A DNA stretch of 64,000 bases from Ralstonia pickettii DTP0602 (GTDB lineage Bacteria > Pseudomonadota > Gammaproteobacteria > Burkholderiales > Burkholderiaceae): positions 2,108,001 to 2,172,000 of the forward strand of contig CP006668.1 of NCBI GenBank assembly GCA_000471925.1, given 5' to 3'. Positions 1 to 9,113 of this stretch are shown here, one piece after another; position 1 is the first letter of the stretch; each line of letters starts with the position of its first letter. The notes beneath the pieces are model-generated. The model was not told where the DNA came from, made no database searches, and saw only the letters and a program-made list of their open reading frames with translations. Both the position numbers and the translations under genes were made by a program.

Positions 1-170
1 AGTCGTGCACGCCCTGCTCTTGTCGTCTACCCGGCGGCATTGCAGCCCCGCACCGCTGAGACGGTTACCCTCTGTGAGTCTCCCGTCAGGGGCTACCAGC
101 TCGGCGAAGCCCGGCCGGAAGCGGTCGCTCGCTAAATTGCTCTCCCGACCGTCCGGAAGGGGCGGAGCTC
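1..170. other. left-edge stretch with no recognised gene
   Basis: I recognise no coding region, RNA gene or clear terminator here. The first gene on its right ends at 171 and reads leftwards, so this stretch lies downstream of a long minus-strand operon. The short open frames do not resemble proteins. Confidence 0.5.
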
Positions 171-1178
171 CTATGGCACCCGATTACACAGAGGCATCCC
201 GTTTCGCCAGCCACGCAGGTTGTCGAGGAAGATGCCAAGCACGCGCGCCGCGTTGCCATCGGAGAACCCGGCACTGTGCGGCGTAGCGATGACGTTTGGC
301 ATCGCCCAGAGCGGCGAATCCGCATCCAGCGGCTCGTGTGCAAACACGTCCAGGTAGGCGCCCGCGAGGCGGCCGTCGTGCAGCGCCGCGATCAACGCGC
401 CTTCGTCCACCACCTCGCCGCGGGCGATATTGACCAGGCGCGCACCGGCAGGGAGCAGCGCGAGCGCCTGCGCGCCGACCAGCCCGCGCGTGCGGTCCGT
501 CAGCGGGCAAGCCAGGATCAGCCAGTCCGTGCGCGGCAGTACATCCAGCAGGTCGTCCACCCCGACACAGGCGATGTCATCCCCCGTGGGTGTGGCGCGC
601 TGCCGCACCGCCACCACCTTCAGGCCGAGCAGCTTCAGCACCGTGCCCAGCCGCTGCCCGATCGGGCCCCAGCCGACGATCGTGGCCGTCTGCCCTTGCA
701 GGTCCCGCGGCAGGCCGGAACCGATCAGCGGCGCCCAGCGGCGTTCGCGCTGGGCGGCGAGCAATTGCGGGAAATGGCGAGCCAGCGCCAGCACCCCTGC
801 CAGCGCGGTTTGCGCCACGACCGCCGCGTTGGCGCCGGACGACGTGCTCACCTCTACCCCGCGCCCGCGCAACTGGCCGAACACGGCGCGATCGGCCCCG
901 GCCGAATGGGTGTGCACCCAGCGCAGCGACGGCGCCTGCAGCATGGCGTCGTAGAAGCGCCGGGTGGCGGCGTGGATCTCGTGCTTGGTGGAAAGGCCCG
1001 TCACATCGCGCGACACGAAGGCGACGTCGGCATCGACCTGGCCCGCATCGTCAACGGACGGCGCCAGCACCGGCTGCCAGGTGCCCGCCGCCGCGCCGAT
1101 GGCCTCGCCATGCTGGCGCAGCGCCGGCTCCGACAACAAGATGCGCAGCGGTGCCGCGCCCGGCTGATCAGTCGTCAT
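171..1178 (-). CDS. D-2-hydroxyacid dehydrogenase (NAD-binding)
   Basis: A 335-residue protein of the D-isomer-specific 2-hydroxyacid dehydrogenase family, which reversibly oxidises D-2-hydroxy acids to 2-oxo acids with NAD(P) in the cytoplasm. The Rossmann glycine motif VGWGPIGQRLG lies near residue 165. The NIARGEVVDEGAL segment and the LDVFAHEPLD...PHSAG segment, carrying the catalytic Glu and His, are all present. Length fits the family. It is the last gene of the minus-strand tcu operon and starts 7 bases after the upstream Bug-protein stop, implying co-transcription. In context it may reduce or oxidise a hydroxy acid formed from the imported polycarboxylate; the substrate cannot be read from the sequence. 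Confidence 0.88.
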   Translation of the reverse strand: MTTDQPGAAPLRILLSEPALRQHGEAIGAAAGTWQPVLAPSVDDAGQVDADVAFVSRDVTGLSTKHEIHAATRRFYDAMLQAPSLRWVHTHSAGADRAVFGQLRGRGVEVSTSSGANAAVVAQTALAGVLALARHFPQLLAAQRERRWAPLIGSGLPRDLQGQTATIVGWGPIGQRLGTVLKLLGLKVVAVRQRATPTGDDIACVGVDDLLDVLPRTDWLILACPLTDRTRGLVGAQALALLPAGARLVNIARGEVVDEGALIAALHDGRLAGAYLDVFAHEPLDADSPLWAMPNVIATPHSAGFSDGNAARVLGIFLDNLRGWRNGMPLCNRVP

Positions 1179-1185
1179 GCCGCCC

Positions 1186-2166
1186 TCACTCGACGGTGGC
1201 GCCGGTCGCCTGCACCACGGCCTTCCACTTGACGTACTCCTTGCGCGTGAACTGCCCGAACTGGTCAGGCGAGCCGCCCACCGGGTCGGCGCCCTCGCGG
1301 ATCATCTGAGCCTGCAGCGACGGCAGCGCCTCGTTCACCGCCTTGTTCAGCCTGGCGATGACGGGTGCCGGCGTGCCTTTCGGCGCGAAGAAGCCGAACC
1401 ACGAACCCGCCTCGAAGCCGGGGAAGCCCTTCTCGGCAACGGTCGGCAGGTTTGGCAGCGAGCGGGAACGCTGGGCGCTGGTGACCGCCAGGGCCCGCAG
1501 CTTGCCCGCCTGGATATGCGACATCACCGACGGAATGGTGGCAAACATGAACTGCACGCGCCCCGACAACAGGTCGTTGAGCGCGTTCGCGCCCTTGTAT
1601 GGCACGTGGATGGCCGGCGCGCCGCTGCGCTCGGTCAGCATGAAGCCCGACAGATGCGACGAGGTGCCCACGCCGGTCGAACTGTAGTTCAGCTTGCCCG
1701 GGTTGGCCTTGAGGTAGCCGACGAACGCCTCAAAGGTCTTCACCGGCAGCGACGGGTGGACCACCAGCACGTTGGGCACGTCAGCGATCTGCACCACCGG
1801 CACGAGGTCCGTAAGCGGATCGTAGCCGAGGTTCTTGTAGAGCGTCTGGTTGATGGAAATGGGCCCGACCGAGTTGACCAGAAGCGTGTAGCCATCCGCC
1901 GGCGCGCGCACCACGTATTCGGTGCCGATGTTGCCGCCCGCGCCGGGCTTGTTCTCCACCACGAACGACTGCTTCAGCTGCTGGCCGAGCTTCTGGCTCA
2001 CGCTGCGCGCCAGCATGTCGGTGGTACCGCCGGCGGTAAAGGCCACCACCACGCGCACCGGCCTGTCGGGATACGGGTCGGCGGCGTGGGCGGCGAGGCT
2101 GGCTGCGGCCAGCGCCAGGGTGGCGGCGAGCCGGGCCGGCCAGCGTCGGAATGCGAAGCGGGGCAT
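1186..2166 (-). CDS. Bug/TctC-family periplasmic solute-binding protein
   Basis: A 326-residue tripartite tricarboxylate transporter receptor (Bug family). An N-terminal signal peptide ends near AAHA. The family hallmarks follow in order: YPDRPVRVVVAFTAGG near residue 35, the VVENKPGAGGNIGT loop that binds the ligand carboxylate, then ADGYTLLV. Known members bind carboxylates or similar small polar solutes in the periplasm. It lies between an amidohydrolase and a hydroxyacid dehydrogenase in the tcu operon. A Shine-Dalgarno AGGAGA precedes the ATG. No TctA/TctB membrane subunits are nearby, so it may serve an unlinked permease or act in sensing, as proposed for orphan Bug proteins. Confidence 0.93.
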   Translation of the reverse strand: MPRFAFRRWPARLAATLALAAASLAAHAADPYPDRPVRVVVAFTAGGTTDMLARSVSQKLGQQLKQSFVVENKPGAGGNIGTEYVVRAPADGYTLLVNSVGPISINQTLYKNLGYDPLTDLVPVVQIADVPNVLVVHPSLPVKTFEAFVGYLKANPGKLNYSSTGVGTSSHLSGFMLTERSGAPAIHVPYKGANALNDLLSGRVQFMFATIPSVMSHIQAGKLRALAVTSAQRSRSLPNLPTVAEKGFPGFEAGSWFGFFAPKGTPAPVIARLNKAVNEALPSLQAQMIREGADPVGGSPDQFGQFTRKEYVKWKAVVQATGATVE

Positions 2167-2244
2167 GGGGTGTGTCTCCTCTCGTGGTGCGGCGGTGCTC
2201 CGGTGGTTGGCCGCCGTCTGTTGTGGTGGGAATGGAAGCCGCGA

Positions 2245-3141
2245 TCAGGCCGCAGGAAAGCCGTACAGCCGGGCCGGATTGCTGACCAGCACACGCTCGC
2301 TGGCAGCCGTATCCGGCAGCCAGCGCGCCAGCAGGTTGAACAGCACGCCGTCGTCCGGCACCTGTGCGGACTCGTAGTAGTTGATGTGCGGCCAGTCGGA
2401 GCCCCATACCACCTGCCCGGGATTGGCGGCCAGCAGCGCGGCGACGAACGGATCGACCTCGCAATATGGCGCCCCGGCCGGTTGCAGGCGGTCGGCGCCG
2501 GAAATCTTGGTCCACGCGGCGCCCTCCGCCAGCAGCGCGCACAGTGCACGGAAACCGGGATCGTCCACGCCGCGCGAAGTCGCCATGCGGCCCATGTGGT
2601 CGATGACCAGCGGCACGCCGAGCGCCTTCAGGCGCGGGCCGAGTTCGACCAGGTCCGGCGCGTGAATCCAGATCTGCGCATGCCAGCCGCGCTCGGCCAG
2701 ACGGGGCGCCAGCGCCCCCAGCACGTCGAGCCCCACGCCGTTGCGGTACACCGCATGGCCGCCGAGCTGGTACAGGTTGATGCGCACGCCGCGCACGCCG
2801 GCGTCGTGCCAGTCGTCCAGTTCGGCGTCCGTGGTGCCGGCAGCGGGCACGGCGATGCCGCGCAGGCGCGCCGGGTACCGGCGCAGCGCGTCGAGCACCA
2901 CGCGGTTGTCGCTGCCGCTGGCGCTCGCCGTGACCAGCACGCCGCGCGTCAGGCCGAGTGCGTCCAGGTGGCCGATAAAGGCGTCGGCCGGATGCTCGGC
3001 CGGCGTGTAGCTGCGGTCCTCGGCCAGAGGAAAGCTGGCAAAGGGCCCGAATACGTGGGCATGGCTGTCGCAGGCGCCGTCCGGGGCGCGGAAGGCCGGC
3101 GGTGTCAGCGTATCTTGCGGGGGCAGGCAGGGTCGTGTCAT
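2245..3141 (-). CDS. amidohydrolase family protein (LigI/PDC-hydrolase-like)
   Basis: A 298-residue metal-dependent hydrolase of the amidohydrolase-2 (COG3618) family, which includes 2-pyrone-4,6-dicarboxylate lactonase. The HxH metal motif (His27, His29 in DSHAHVFGP) begins the barrel. IDHMGR and WGSDWPH near the C-terminus supply further catalytic residues. Members hydrolyse lactones or decarboxylate aromatic and related acids. It lies between two Bug genes in the tcu operon, 19 bases downstream of the preceding gene's stop. In context it probably opens a lactone or cleaves a carboxylated intermediate of the imported acid. The specific substrate is not determined. Confidence 0.85.
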   Translation of the reverse strand: MTRPCLPPQDTLTPPAFRAPDGACDSHAHVFGPFASFPLAEDRSYTPAEHPADAFIGHLDALGLTRGVLVTASASGSDNRVVLDALRRYPARLRGIAVPAAGTTDAELDDWHDAGVRGVRINLYQLGGHAVYRNGVGLDVLGALAPRLAERGWHAQIWIHAPDLVELGPRLKALGVPLVIDHMGRMATSRGVDDPGFRALCALLAEGAAWTKISGADRLQPAGAPYCEVDPFVAALLAANPGQVVWGSDWPHINYYESAQVPDDGVLFNLLARWLPDTAASERVLVSNPARLYGFPAA

Positions 3142-3159
3142 GGGTGGTCTCTCCGTGGC

Positions 3160-4134
3160 TTATTCGGCAGCCTTCAGGCGGCCGGCCGCGGCGAGCGTTT
3201 GCGCACGGGCGTCTTCGCGCTGCAGCAAGGCGAGGAATTCCGCTGGGGTGGAACCCTTTGCCATGCTGCCCACGCTGAGCAGGCGGCTCTTGACGCTGCC
3301 TTCGGCCAGGGCCTTGCGCAGCGCGGCGTTGATGTCGCTGACCACCGCCACGGGCGTGCCGGCAGGAGCGAGCAGACCGGTGGCGGTAGTCGCCTCGAAG
3401 TTGGCGAGACCCGCCTCGCGCAGGGTCGGCACCGTGGGCAGCATGGCATCGCGCTCGCGCGACATCACCGCCAGGGCGCGCAGCGCGCCCGACTGGATAT
3501 GCGGCGCCGAGCTGGACAGCTGGTCGACCACCAGGTCGATCTGGCCACCCATCAGGTCCACCAGCGCGGGCGCCGAACCCTTGTACGGCACCTCCGTCAG
3601 GCGGATGCCGGCCGCATCCTCCAGCTGCATGGTGGCCATGTGGTTGGTGGTGCCGGGTCCGGCGTGGCCCGCCGAAAGCTTGCCGGGATTGGCGCGGGCG
3701 AAGGCGAGCAGCGCGCCCACGTCCTTGAAGCGCGCGTCGCCGCCCTTCACCACCAGCACCAGCGCCGTGCTCGACACCAGCCCGACCGGGCTGAAGCTGG
3801 CCAGGCTGAAGCCGGTGCGCGTCATGCGCGGCAGCACGACAATGGCGTTGGGCGTGGTGACCAGCAGTGTGCTGCCGTCAGGCTCCGCACGCGACACCAG
3901 CGTGGCGCCGATCACGCCGCCGGCACCGGGCCGGTTGTCGACGATCACGTTGCGGCCGAGGCTGGCTTCCAGCGCCGGAACGATGGCACGCGCCACCACG
4001 TCGAGGTTGCCCCCGGGGGCGAACGGCACGACCAGCGTGACGGGCTTGCCGGCGCGCGCCAGCGCCGGCGACGACAGGACATAGGGGGCGGCGCCGAGCG
4101 CCAGCACTTGCGCCAGCATGCGTCTGCGATTCAT
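3160..4134 (-). CDS. second Bug/TctC-family periplasmic solute-binding protein
   Basis: A 324-residue Bug protein starting MNRRRMLAQ with an arginine-rich signal sequence, possibly Tat-type. Family motifs KPVTLVVPFAPGG and VVDNRPGAGG are present, followed by EPDGSTLLV. A GTG nine bases upstream is also in frame, but the ATG at 4134 is better spaced from the GGAG at about 4143-4147. It is the second Bug receptor in this operon and is clearly diverged from the one at 1186-2166, so the two probably bind different ligands. It lies between the class II aldolase and amidohydrolase genes. Confidence 0.92.
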   Translation of the reverse strand: MNRRRMLAQVLALGAAPYVLSSPALARAGKPVTLVVPFAPGGNLDVVARAIVPALEASLGRNVIVDNRPGAGGVIGATLVSRAEPDGSTLLVTTPNAIVVLPRMTRTGFSLASFSPVGLVSSTALVLVVKGGDARFKDVGALLAFARANPGKLSAGHAGPGTTNHMATMQLEDAAGIRLTEVPYKGSAPALVDLMGGQIDLVVDQLSSSAPHIQSGALRALAVMSRERDAMLPTVPTLREAGLANFEATTATGLLAPAGTPVAVVSDINAALRKALAEGSVKSRLLSVGSMAKGSTPAEFLALLQREDARAQTLAAAGRLKAAE

Positions 4135-4204
4135 TTGTCTCACTCCGTGGGGGCCTTCTTCTCTTTATCTTCTGTTGGTGCTGCAGGGGCAGCCAGCCGG
4201 GTCG

Positions 4205-4993
4205 TCAGTCCCGGAAGCTCGGGTCCATGCGGTCCAGCTTGCGCAGCAGCGCCGGCCACTCCATCACGCCATACGGGCGGCGCGTGCCGGGCTGGTAGTT
4301 GTTCCAGGTTTCCTGCAGCACATCCGCCGGCACCGCGTGCAGCGGCGTGCCGCACGACATCGCCGCCACTTGCGAGCGGCAGGCCAGCTCCAGCCGGTGC
4401 ATCCAGTTGAAGGCCTCGCCCACGGTGCTGCCCACCGTCAGCGCGCCATGGTTGCGCAGGATCAGCGCCTCGCCTTTGCCGAGGTCCTCGATCAGCGAGG
4501 CCTGCTCGGCAGTGTCGAGCACCACGCCCTGGTACTCGTGGTAGCCGATCTTCAGGAAGCGCATGGCTGTCTGCGTGATCGGCAGCAAGCCGCATTCCAG
4601 CGACGACACCGCCATCGAGGCCCAGCTATGGGTGTGGATCACGCAGGCCACTTCCGGGCGGGCATGGTGGACGGCGCTGTGGATCACATAGCCGGCCTTG
4701 TTGATGCCGTAGTTGTGTTCCCCGAAATCCGGCTTCGACAGGATCTTGCCGTCGTGGTCGACCTTGATCAGGCAGCTCGCTGTGATCTCCTCATACATCA
4801 TCCCATAGGGGTTGATCAGGAAGGCATCTTCCTCGTCGGGCACGCGCACGGAGATGTGGTTGGCCATCATGTCGGCCATGCCATACAGCTCCACCAGCCG
4901 GTAGCAGGCAGCAAGGTCCACGCGGGCCTGCCACTCGGCCTCACTGCACTGCTCGCGCATCGAAGGGATGTTCAGCACACCGGGTTTCCTCAT
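4205..4993 (-). CDS. class II aldolase/adducin family protein
   Basis: A 262-residue protein with the class II aldolase/adducin fold. These zinc-dependent enzymes perform retro-aldol cleavage (fuculose-phosphate aldolase type), decarboxylation or epimerisation. The metal ligands are visible as HTHS (His120, His122) and LRNHGAL (His182). The acidic active-site region around residue 90 reads SKPDFGEHNYG, where fuculose-type enzymes carry their catalytic glutamate. It follows tcuB by 34 bases and precedes a Bug gene, so it is part of the operon. It probably cleaves a C-C bond or decarboxylates an oxidised tricarboxylate intermediate. It is one of four class II aldolase paralogues in the window. 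Confidence 0.88.
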   Translation of the reverse strand: MRKPGVLNIPSMREQCSEAEWQARVDLAACYRLVELYGMADMMANHISVRVPDEEDAFLINPYGMMYEEITASCLIKVDHDGKILSKPDFGEHNYGINKAGYVIHSAVHHARPEVACVIHTHSWASMAVSSLECGLLPITQTAMRFLKIGYHEYQGVVLDTAEQASLIEDLGKGEALILRNHGALTVGSTVGEAFNWMHRLELACRSQVAAMSCGTPLHAVPADVLQETWNNYQPGTRRPYGVMEWPALLRKLDRMDPSFRD

Positions 4994-5027
4994 GGTCGGG
5001 CTCCTTTGTCTTTTGTCCTGGGACTTT

Positions 5028-6239
5028 TCAGTCCGAGCCGAGGGTCAGTCCGCTCGGCTTGCGTTTTTCGATATTGAATTTGAGCAACGCCGCGCTGCGA
5101 TAGATGCCGTGCGCGAACTTGCCATAGGGCAGCGTCGCGAACAGCGCCATCACCACACCGAGGTGGATGGCAAGCAGCGTCGCCATGGCCGCCGTCTCGC
5201 GCCACGCCAGCAAGGCCAGGCCGGTCGCACTGGTCAGCAGCAGCAGCGCGATGAAACCGCGGTCCATCGGACGCTGCTTCGTGTCGCCCTGCATCGGATG
5301 CCGCCGCAGGTTCAGCCACAACAAGCCCGCGGGACCAATCAGCAGGCCCACGCCCCCGGCAATGCCGAGCAGCACCGGCAGGCTGAGCACCGGATACGGC
5401 GCATGCCAGCCCAGCAGATAGTGATAAGCCGTCGCCACGGTCGTGGACGCAAAGCACAGCATGAAGCCGTAGAACGTGAAATGGTGGAAACGCCGCCGCG
5501 CCAGCGTGAAGCGGTCGTCCGCTTCATTGCAGCCTTCGCCGTGGCCGCCATCCAGGTACGAGAGCGTCAGCACGTTCTTCGTGGCTTCGGCAACGGCCGA
5601 TGTCGACGCGGTACCCGCCGACACATCGCGCCAGAACCCACGTACCCCGATGCCGAGCGCAAGCACGGCAAAGCCGAACACCGCGCCGAACAGGCTCGCC
5701 AGCGTGTTGTGCGGGAACACCGCGTAGAAATTGCCGCCGGCATACTCGCGCCACAGCGGACCGCCCAGCACCACGGCCAGCACCAGGAACAGCGCCAGGC
5801 CAACCGCAAGCGCCACCGATACCGTCAGGCCGTTGCGCTGGTACAGCTTGCCCAGCGGGGCCGGCCAGGCATACTCGGTGTAGGTCTCCAGCCGCACCTT
5901 CGCCATGGCCTGCGGCACGTTGACGCCGAACTCGTGCGGCGGCGCGTACTGGCAGGCGTGATAGCAAGCGCCGCAGTTATGGCAGAGATTGGCCAGGTAG
6001 TTGACGTCAGCCTTGCCGAACTCCAGTCGCCGGGTCATGGCCGGGAACACGGCGCAGAATCCTTCGCAATAGCGGCACGCATTGCAGATCTGCATCTGGC
6101 GCGCCACTTCGGCCTCGTTGTCGGTCAGCGGCAGCACCCGGATCGGGATCGCCTTGCGTCCGCCCGCTTCACCAGACGCACCACCGGACTCGGCGGCGAG
6201 ATCGCGGGCTTCGCGCGCCAGGGCCTCAAGCTGCTTCAC
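5028..6239 (-). CDS. tcuB: tricarballylate utilisation protein TcuB
   Basis: A 403-residue membrane iron-sulfur protein. In Salmonella, TcuB reoxidises the reduced FAD of TcuA and passes electrons to the quinone pool. Two ferredoxin-type CxxCxxCxxxC motifs are visible (Cys52, 55, 58, 62 and Cys86, 89, 92, 96), ready for two [4Fe-4S] clusters. Several hydrophobic helices follow, consistent with a membrane-anchored b-type domain. I chose the GTG at 6239 ([12 protein letters not shown]), which overlaps the tcuA stop by 14 bases and suggests translational coupling. The frame is open further upstream, but that lies wholly inside tcuA. Spacing to the next gene is 34 bases. Confidence 0.9.
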   Translation of the reverse strand: MKQLEALAREARDLAAESGGASGEAGGRKAIPIRVLPLTDNEAEVARQMQICNACRYCEGFCAVFPAMTRRLEFGKADVNYLANLCHNCGACYHACQYAPPHEFGVNVPQAMAKVRLETYTEYAWPAPLGKLYQRNGLTVSVALAVGLALFLVLAVVLGGPLWREYAGGNFYAVFPHNTLASLFGAVFGFAVLALGIGVRGFWRDVSAGTASTSAVAEATKNVLTLSYLDGGHGEGCNEADDRFTLARRRFHHFTFYGFMLCFASTTVATAYHYLLGWHAPYPVLSLPVLLGIAGGVGLLIGPAGLLWLNLRRHPMQGDTKQRPMDRGFIALLLLTSATGLALLAWRETAAMATLLAIHLGVVMALFATLPYGKFAHGIYRSAALLKFNIEKRKPSGLTLGSD

Positions 6240-7638
6240 GTTGTACTCCTTGCTTCTGTTGCGCGGCGGCCTTTGCCGCTTCCGTGCCCGCAATGCGCCC
6301 GAACGCCGTGCCGATGGACATGCCCACGCCGGCCGTATAGCCCTTGCCGAGCACATTGCCCGCCATCATTTCGCCGGCGACGAAGAGGTTGTCGCTGGGC
6401 TGGCCGTTAAAATGCACGGCGGCATGCTCATTCACCTTCAGGCCGAGGTAGGTAAACGTGATCCCCGGCCGCAGCGCGTAGCCGTAGAACGGTGCGGTGT
6501 CGAGCGGCCGGGCCCAGTGAGTCTTGGCCGGCGACAAGCCCTCGGTGTGGCAGTCGTCGAGCGCCGTGTGGTCGAAGGTACCGGTGCGGCACGCTGCGTT
6601 ATATTCGGCAATACTGTCCACGAACGCCTGCTCCGGCAGGCCGAGCTTGCGGGCCAGCTCAGGCAGCGTCTGGGCCGTCGTGCCCGGAAAGACGGGCGGC
6701 ATGAAGCGGCCTACTGCCTTGGCGTCAATGATCGAGTAAGCGATCTGCTCCGGTTGCTGGGCGACGAGGCGGCCCCAGATGGCATACCGTTTCGGCCAGA
6801 AGTCCTCGCCTTCGTCATAGAAGCGTTGTGCGTCGCGGTTGACCACCACGCCCAGCGATACGCAGTCGATGCGCGTGCAGATGCCGCCGTCGTACAGCGG
6901 CGCGCGGGCGTCGATGGCCACGCAGTGCGACTGCGACGGATCGCCGATGGCGTCGGCGCCCGCGTCGATCATGTACTTCAGCAACACGCCCATATTGAAG
7001 CGCGTGCCTCGGATCAGGAAGTTGTCGGCCGGCCATTCGCCGCGCTCGTTCTGGCCCCAGGCGTTGCGCAGCCATTCGCGGTTGGACTCGAAGCCGCCGG
7101 CCGCCAGCACGCAGGCCCGCGCGGTGAAGCGCTGGTCGCCGCAGCGCGCGGCCGCGAAGCGCCCGTCCTTCAGTTCGATGGCATCCACCGGCGTTTCGTA
7201 GCGGATCTCCACGCCGAGCGCCTCGGCGCTGCGGTAGTAGGCATTGACCAGCGCCTTGCCCCCGCCCATGAAGAAGGCGTTGGTGCGCGCCACGTGCAGC
7301 GCGCCGGACAGCGGCGGCTGGAAGCGCACGCCATGCCGGCGCATCCACGGCCGGCACGTCGACGAGGCCCGGATCACCAGGCGCGCGAGCTTCTCGTTGG
7401 TAATGCCGCCCGTGACCTTGAGCAGGTCCTGCCAGTATTCCTCTTCCGGATAGCTGTCGACCAGTACGTCCTGTGGTGCATCGTGCATGCAGCGCAGGTT
7501 CCGGGTGTGCTGCGAATTGCCGCCGCGCCAGGCGCGCGGCGCGGCCTCCAGCAGCAATACGCTAGCCCCGGCCTCCCGCGCCATCAGCGCTGCGCATAAC
7601 GCCGCGTTGCCGCCGCCCACTACAAGTACGTCCCACAT
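6226..7638 (-). CDS. tcuA: FAD-dependent tricarballylate dehydrogenase TcuA
   Basis: A 470-residue flavoprotein related to the fumarate reductase/succinate dehydrogenase flavoprotein subunit. TcuA oxidises tricarballylate to cis-aconitate, feeding the TCA cycle. The FAD dinucleotide motif GGGNAA is at residues 8-13. [12 protein letters not shown] segment and the C-terminal [20 protein letters not shown] flavin-contact region are clear. Length matches the family (about 467). The ATG at 7638 is preferred over an in-frame GTG at 7644 because GGAG lies nine bases before it. It is the first gene of the operon. No TcuC transporter or TcuR regulator is adjacent; Bug proteins take the transport position instead. 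Confidence 0.9.
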   Translation of the reverse strand: MWDVLVVGGGNAALCAALMAREAGASVLLLEAAPRAWRGGNSQHTRNLRCMHDAPQDVLVDSYPEEEYWQDLLKVTGGITNEKLARLVIRASSTCRPWMRRHGVRFQPPLSGALHVARTNAFFMGGGKALVNAYYRSAEALGVEIRYETPVDAIELKDGRFAAARCGDQRFTARACVLAAGGFESNREWLRNAWGQNERGEWPADNFLIRGTRFNMGVLLKYMIDAGADAIGDPSQSHCVAIDARAPLYDGGICTRIDCVSLGVVVNRDAQRFYDEGEDFWPKRYAIWGRLVAQQPEQIAYSIIDAKAVGRFMPPVFPGTTAQTLPELARKLGLPEQAFVDSIAEYNAACRTGTFDHTALDDCHTEGLSPAKTHWARPLDTAPFYGYALRPGITFTYLGLKVNEHAAVHFNGQPSDNLFVAGEMMAGNVLGKGYTAGVGMSIGTAFGRIAGTEAAKAAAQQKQGVQREAA

Positions 7639-7918
7639 CTGCACAGTCTCCGTTGTTGAGCGAGACTGTACGGGCGCCGCCTGCCCGCCGCCAGACGCTA
7701 CCCATCAAGGGGTATTCACGCTTTGTGAAGGGTCGTAGCGAAACGTGGCAGCGACCGGCCCGAGGGTTTATGCTGATGTCCGAAAGCCGTGCAGAATCGA
7801 CCGCACACAACGCTCGGACCATTCCGCCTCGATCCACGCTATCCCCCCGCCCTTTGGGCCGCTTAGAATTACCTGAAGAGCCACTGACAGATTTCCACAA
7901 GTTCTCCAGGGACCATTT

Positions 7919-8248
7919 ATGGAAGCTCAGAACAGCAATCTTCATGTTGTTTACGACGGAAAGCGGTGGGCAGTAGCTGCCGAAGGCGAAGGCCGCCTGG
8001 AAGTCGATCTGGAATTGACCCAGGCGATAGCGGTTGCAACCGCGCTCGCCGTGGAAAGGCGTGTGCTTCTTTATATACACGACAAGCAAGGCGCAATTAC
8101 CGAGCGGGTTGATTTCAGTGACCCGGCCATTGCTGCCGAAAACGGAAAGCTTGCAGACCGCGCCGACCAAGGCGTGGCTGATGAAAAAGAAAAAGCAAGC
8201 CTCCCCAATACACAATTGGAAAAGAGCGGGCACCCTGGCGGAGGGTAG
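7919..8248 (+). CDS. DUF2188-like small protein
   Basis: A 109-residue protein whose N-terminal half resembles DUF2188 domains. A conserved HVV...WAV opening at residues 9-19 is followed by an alternating strand/helix pattern and a second strand rich in hydrophobic residues (VLLYIHDKQGAI). The C-terminal 35 residues are charged and probably disordered. AGGGA upstream of the ATG fits a ribosome site. Function is unknown; DUF2188 proteins are small cytoplasmic proteins without an assigned reaction. It is transcribed divergently from tcuA across about 280 bases that otherwise contain nothing I recognise. Confidence 0.6.
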   Translation: MEAQNSNLHVVYDGKRWAVAAEGEGRLEVDLELTQAIAVATALAVERRVLLYIHDKQGAITERVDFSDPAIAAENGKLADRADQGVADEKEKASLPNTQLEKSGHPGGG

Positions 8249-8410
8249 CCGTCCCGCTCGCAAGGAATAAGGCGCCGGCCAGGGTGCGGATCATCGACAT
8301 ATCGATATCCGCAAACCTTCGTTGGTCGCGGCGCCTCCCGGCGATAGCATCCCTCCGCCAAGGCTATGGTGCAAAGCAAGCCATGCCTGATATCGCGCGC
8401 AAGGAGGGTT

Positions 8411-8545
8411 ATGGACCTTCTCGACTGGATCACTGCAATTGGCGCCGTCGTGCTCGTGTTCGCGGCGCTGCGTTATCCCATCTACCCGCCAGGCATGTAC
8501 GGGAAGCAAGGCGAGCGCACGTCGCGCAACGGACCACGTGAATAG
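8411..8545 (+). CDS. 44-residue single-span membrane protein
   Basis: A short open frame with a very strong Shine-Dalgarno (AAGGAGGG, five bases before the ATG). It encodes 44 residues. Residues 2-20 (MDLLDWITAIGAVVLVFAA region) form one hydrophobic segment, followed by the proline-rich PIYPPGMYG and a charged tail ending NGPRE. The strong ribosome site, typical membrane-anchor composition and a full stop codon support a real gene. I know no named family. It lies between the DUF2188-like gene and marR on the same strand. Confidence 0.55.
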   Translation: MDLLDWITAIGAVVLVFAALRYPIYPPGMYGKQGERTSRNGPRE

Positions 8546-8603
8546 CCAGCCACCTGGGGCTTTGAACACGACCAGGTGGCGGATACGACGTGGATAGATT
8601 TTC

Positions 8604-8635
8604 CTTGCATACTCGTTGCATATGCAACATACTCT
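8604..8635 (+). promoter_or_regulatory. marR promoter with palindromic operator
   Basis: A perfect 14-bp palindrome GTTGCATATGCAAC (8615-8628) lies between a candidate -35 TTGCAT (8605-8610) and a candidate -10 CATACT (8628-8633, 17-bp spacing), just before the marR ATG at 8641. The same core recurs in the larger palindrome before the nitrilase gene. MarR dimers typically bind such sites, so this is probably autoregulation. Predicted transcription would begin almost at the ATG, so the mRNA may be nearly leaderless. Confidence 0.65.
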
Positions 8636-8640
8636 CCTGC

Positions 8641-9105
8641 ATGACTTCAGACGTTCAACACAAAGCGGCTCGCGATGTGACCGGCGAGATCACGCGGAAC
8701 TGCCTGCTTACGCGCACACGGCAGATTTCCAGGGTCCTGACCGCGATCTATGACCAGGAGCTGCGGCCGTTCGGCATTAACGCTCCCCAGTTCACGTTGC
8801 TCGTGCTCGTCATGGAGCTTGGTCCGATCAGCCGGGCAGACCTCGGGCGCAGGAACCATCACGAGCGTTCGACGCTGACCAGGAATTTGCAGCCGCTGAT
8901 CGCGCAAGGGTGGCTTGCCGAAGAATCCCCCGCCGAGGATGGTCGCATTCGCCCGCTTTCGGTGACGGCGGAAGGCAAAGCATTGCTGCGCAGCGCTGCA
9001 TCCGCATGGTCGGCCGCGCAAGCGAAAGCCAGGAAGGTTTTGGGCGAGGACGGCGCCAGCGCGATCATGGGGATCGCGAAAGAGCTGCCGCGCCGGATGA
9101 ATTGA
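8641..9105 (+). CDS. MarR-family transcriptional regulator
   Basis: A 154-residue winged-helix repressor. The DNA-binding region spans about residues 46-112: a recognition-helix segment (RADLGRRNHHERSTLTRNL) followed by a wing ending in DGRIRPLSVTAEG. Such proteins usually act as dimers released by small phenolic or oxidised ligands. An in-frame ATG exists at 8590, but using it would place the palindromic operator inside the coding region, so 8641 is preferred. It is followed on the same strand by the nitrilase gene, with a second copy of the operator core in the gap, suggesting it controls itself and the nitrilase unit. Confidence 0.9.
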   Translation: MTSDVQHKAARDVTGEITRNCLLTRTRQISRVLTAIYDQELRPFGINAPQFTLLVLVMELGPISRADLGRRNHHERSTLTRNLQPLIAQGWLAEESPAEDGRIRPLSVTAEGKALLRSAASAWSAAQAKARKVLGEDGASAIMGIAKELPRRMN

Positions 9106-9113
9106 ATTTTTTT

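Noticed and set aside
1177..4410. A 1077-codon open frame on the plus strand opposite the tcu operon
   Set aside because: It is rich in Arg, His, Gln and Gly, runs antisense to four well-recognised genes, and has no family resemblance. High GC at third codon positions creates such frames.
7653..7976. 107-codon frame upstream of the DUF2188-like gene
   Set aside because: It begins inside the tcuA promoter, lacks a ribosome site and overlaps the better-supported gene at 7919.
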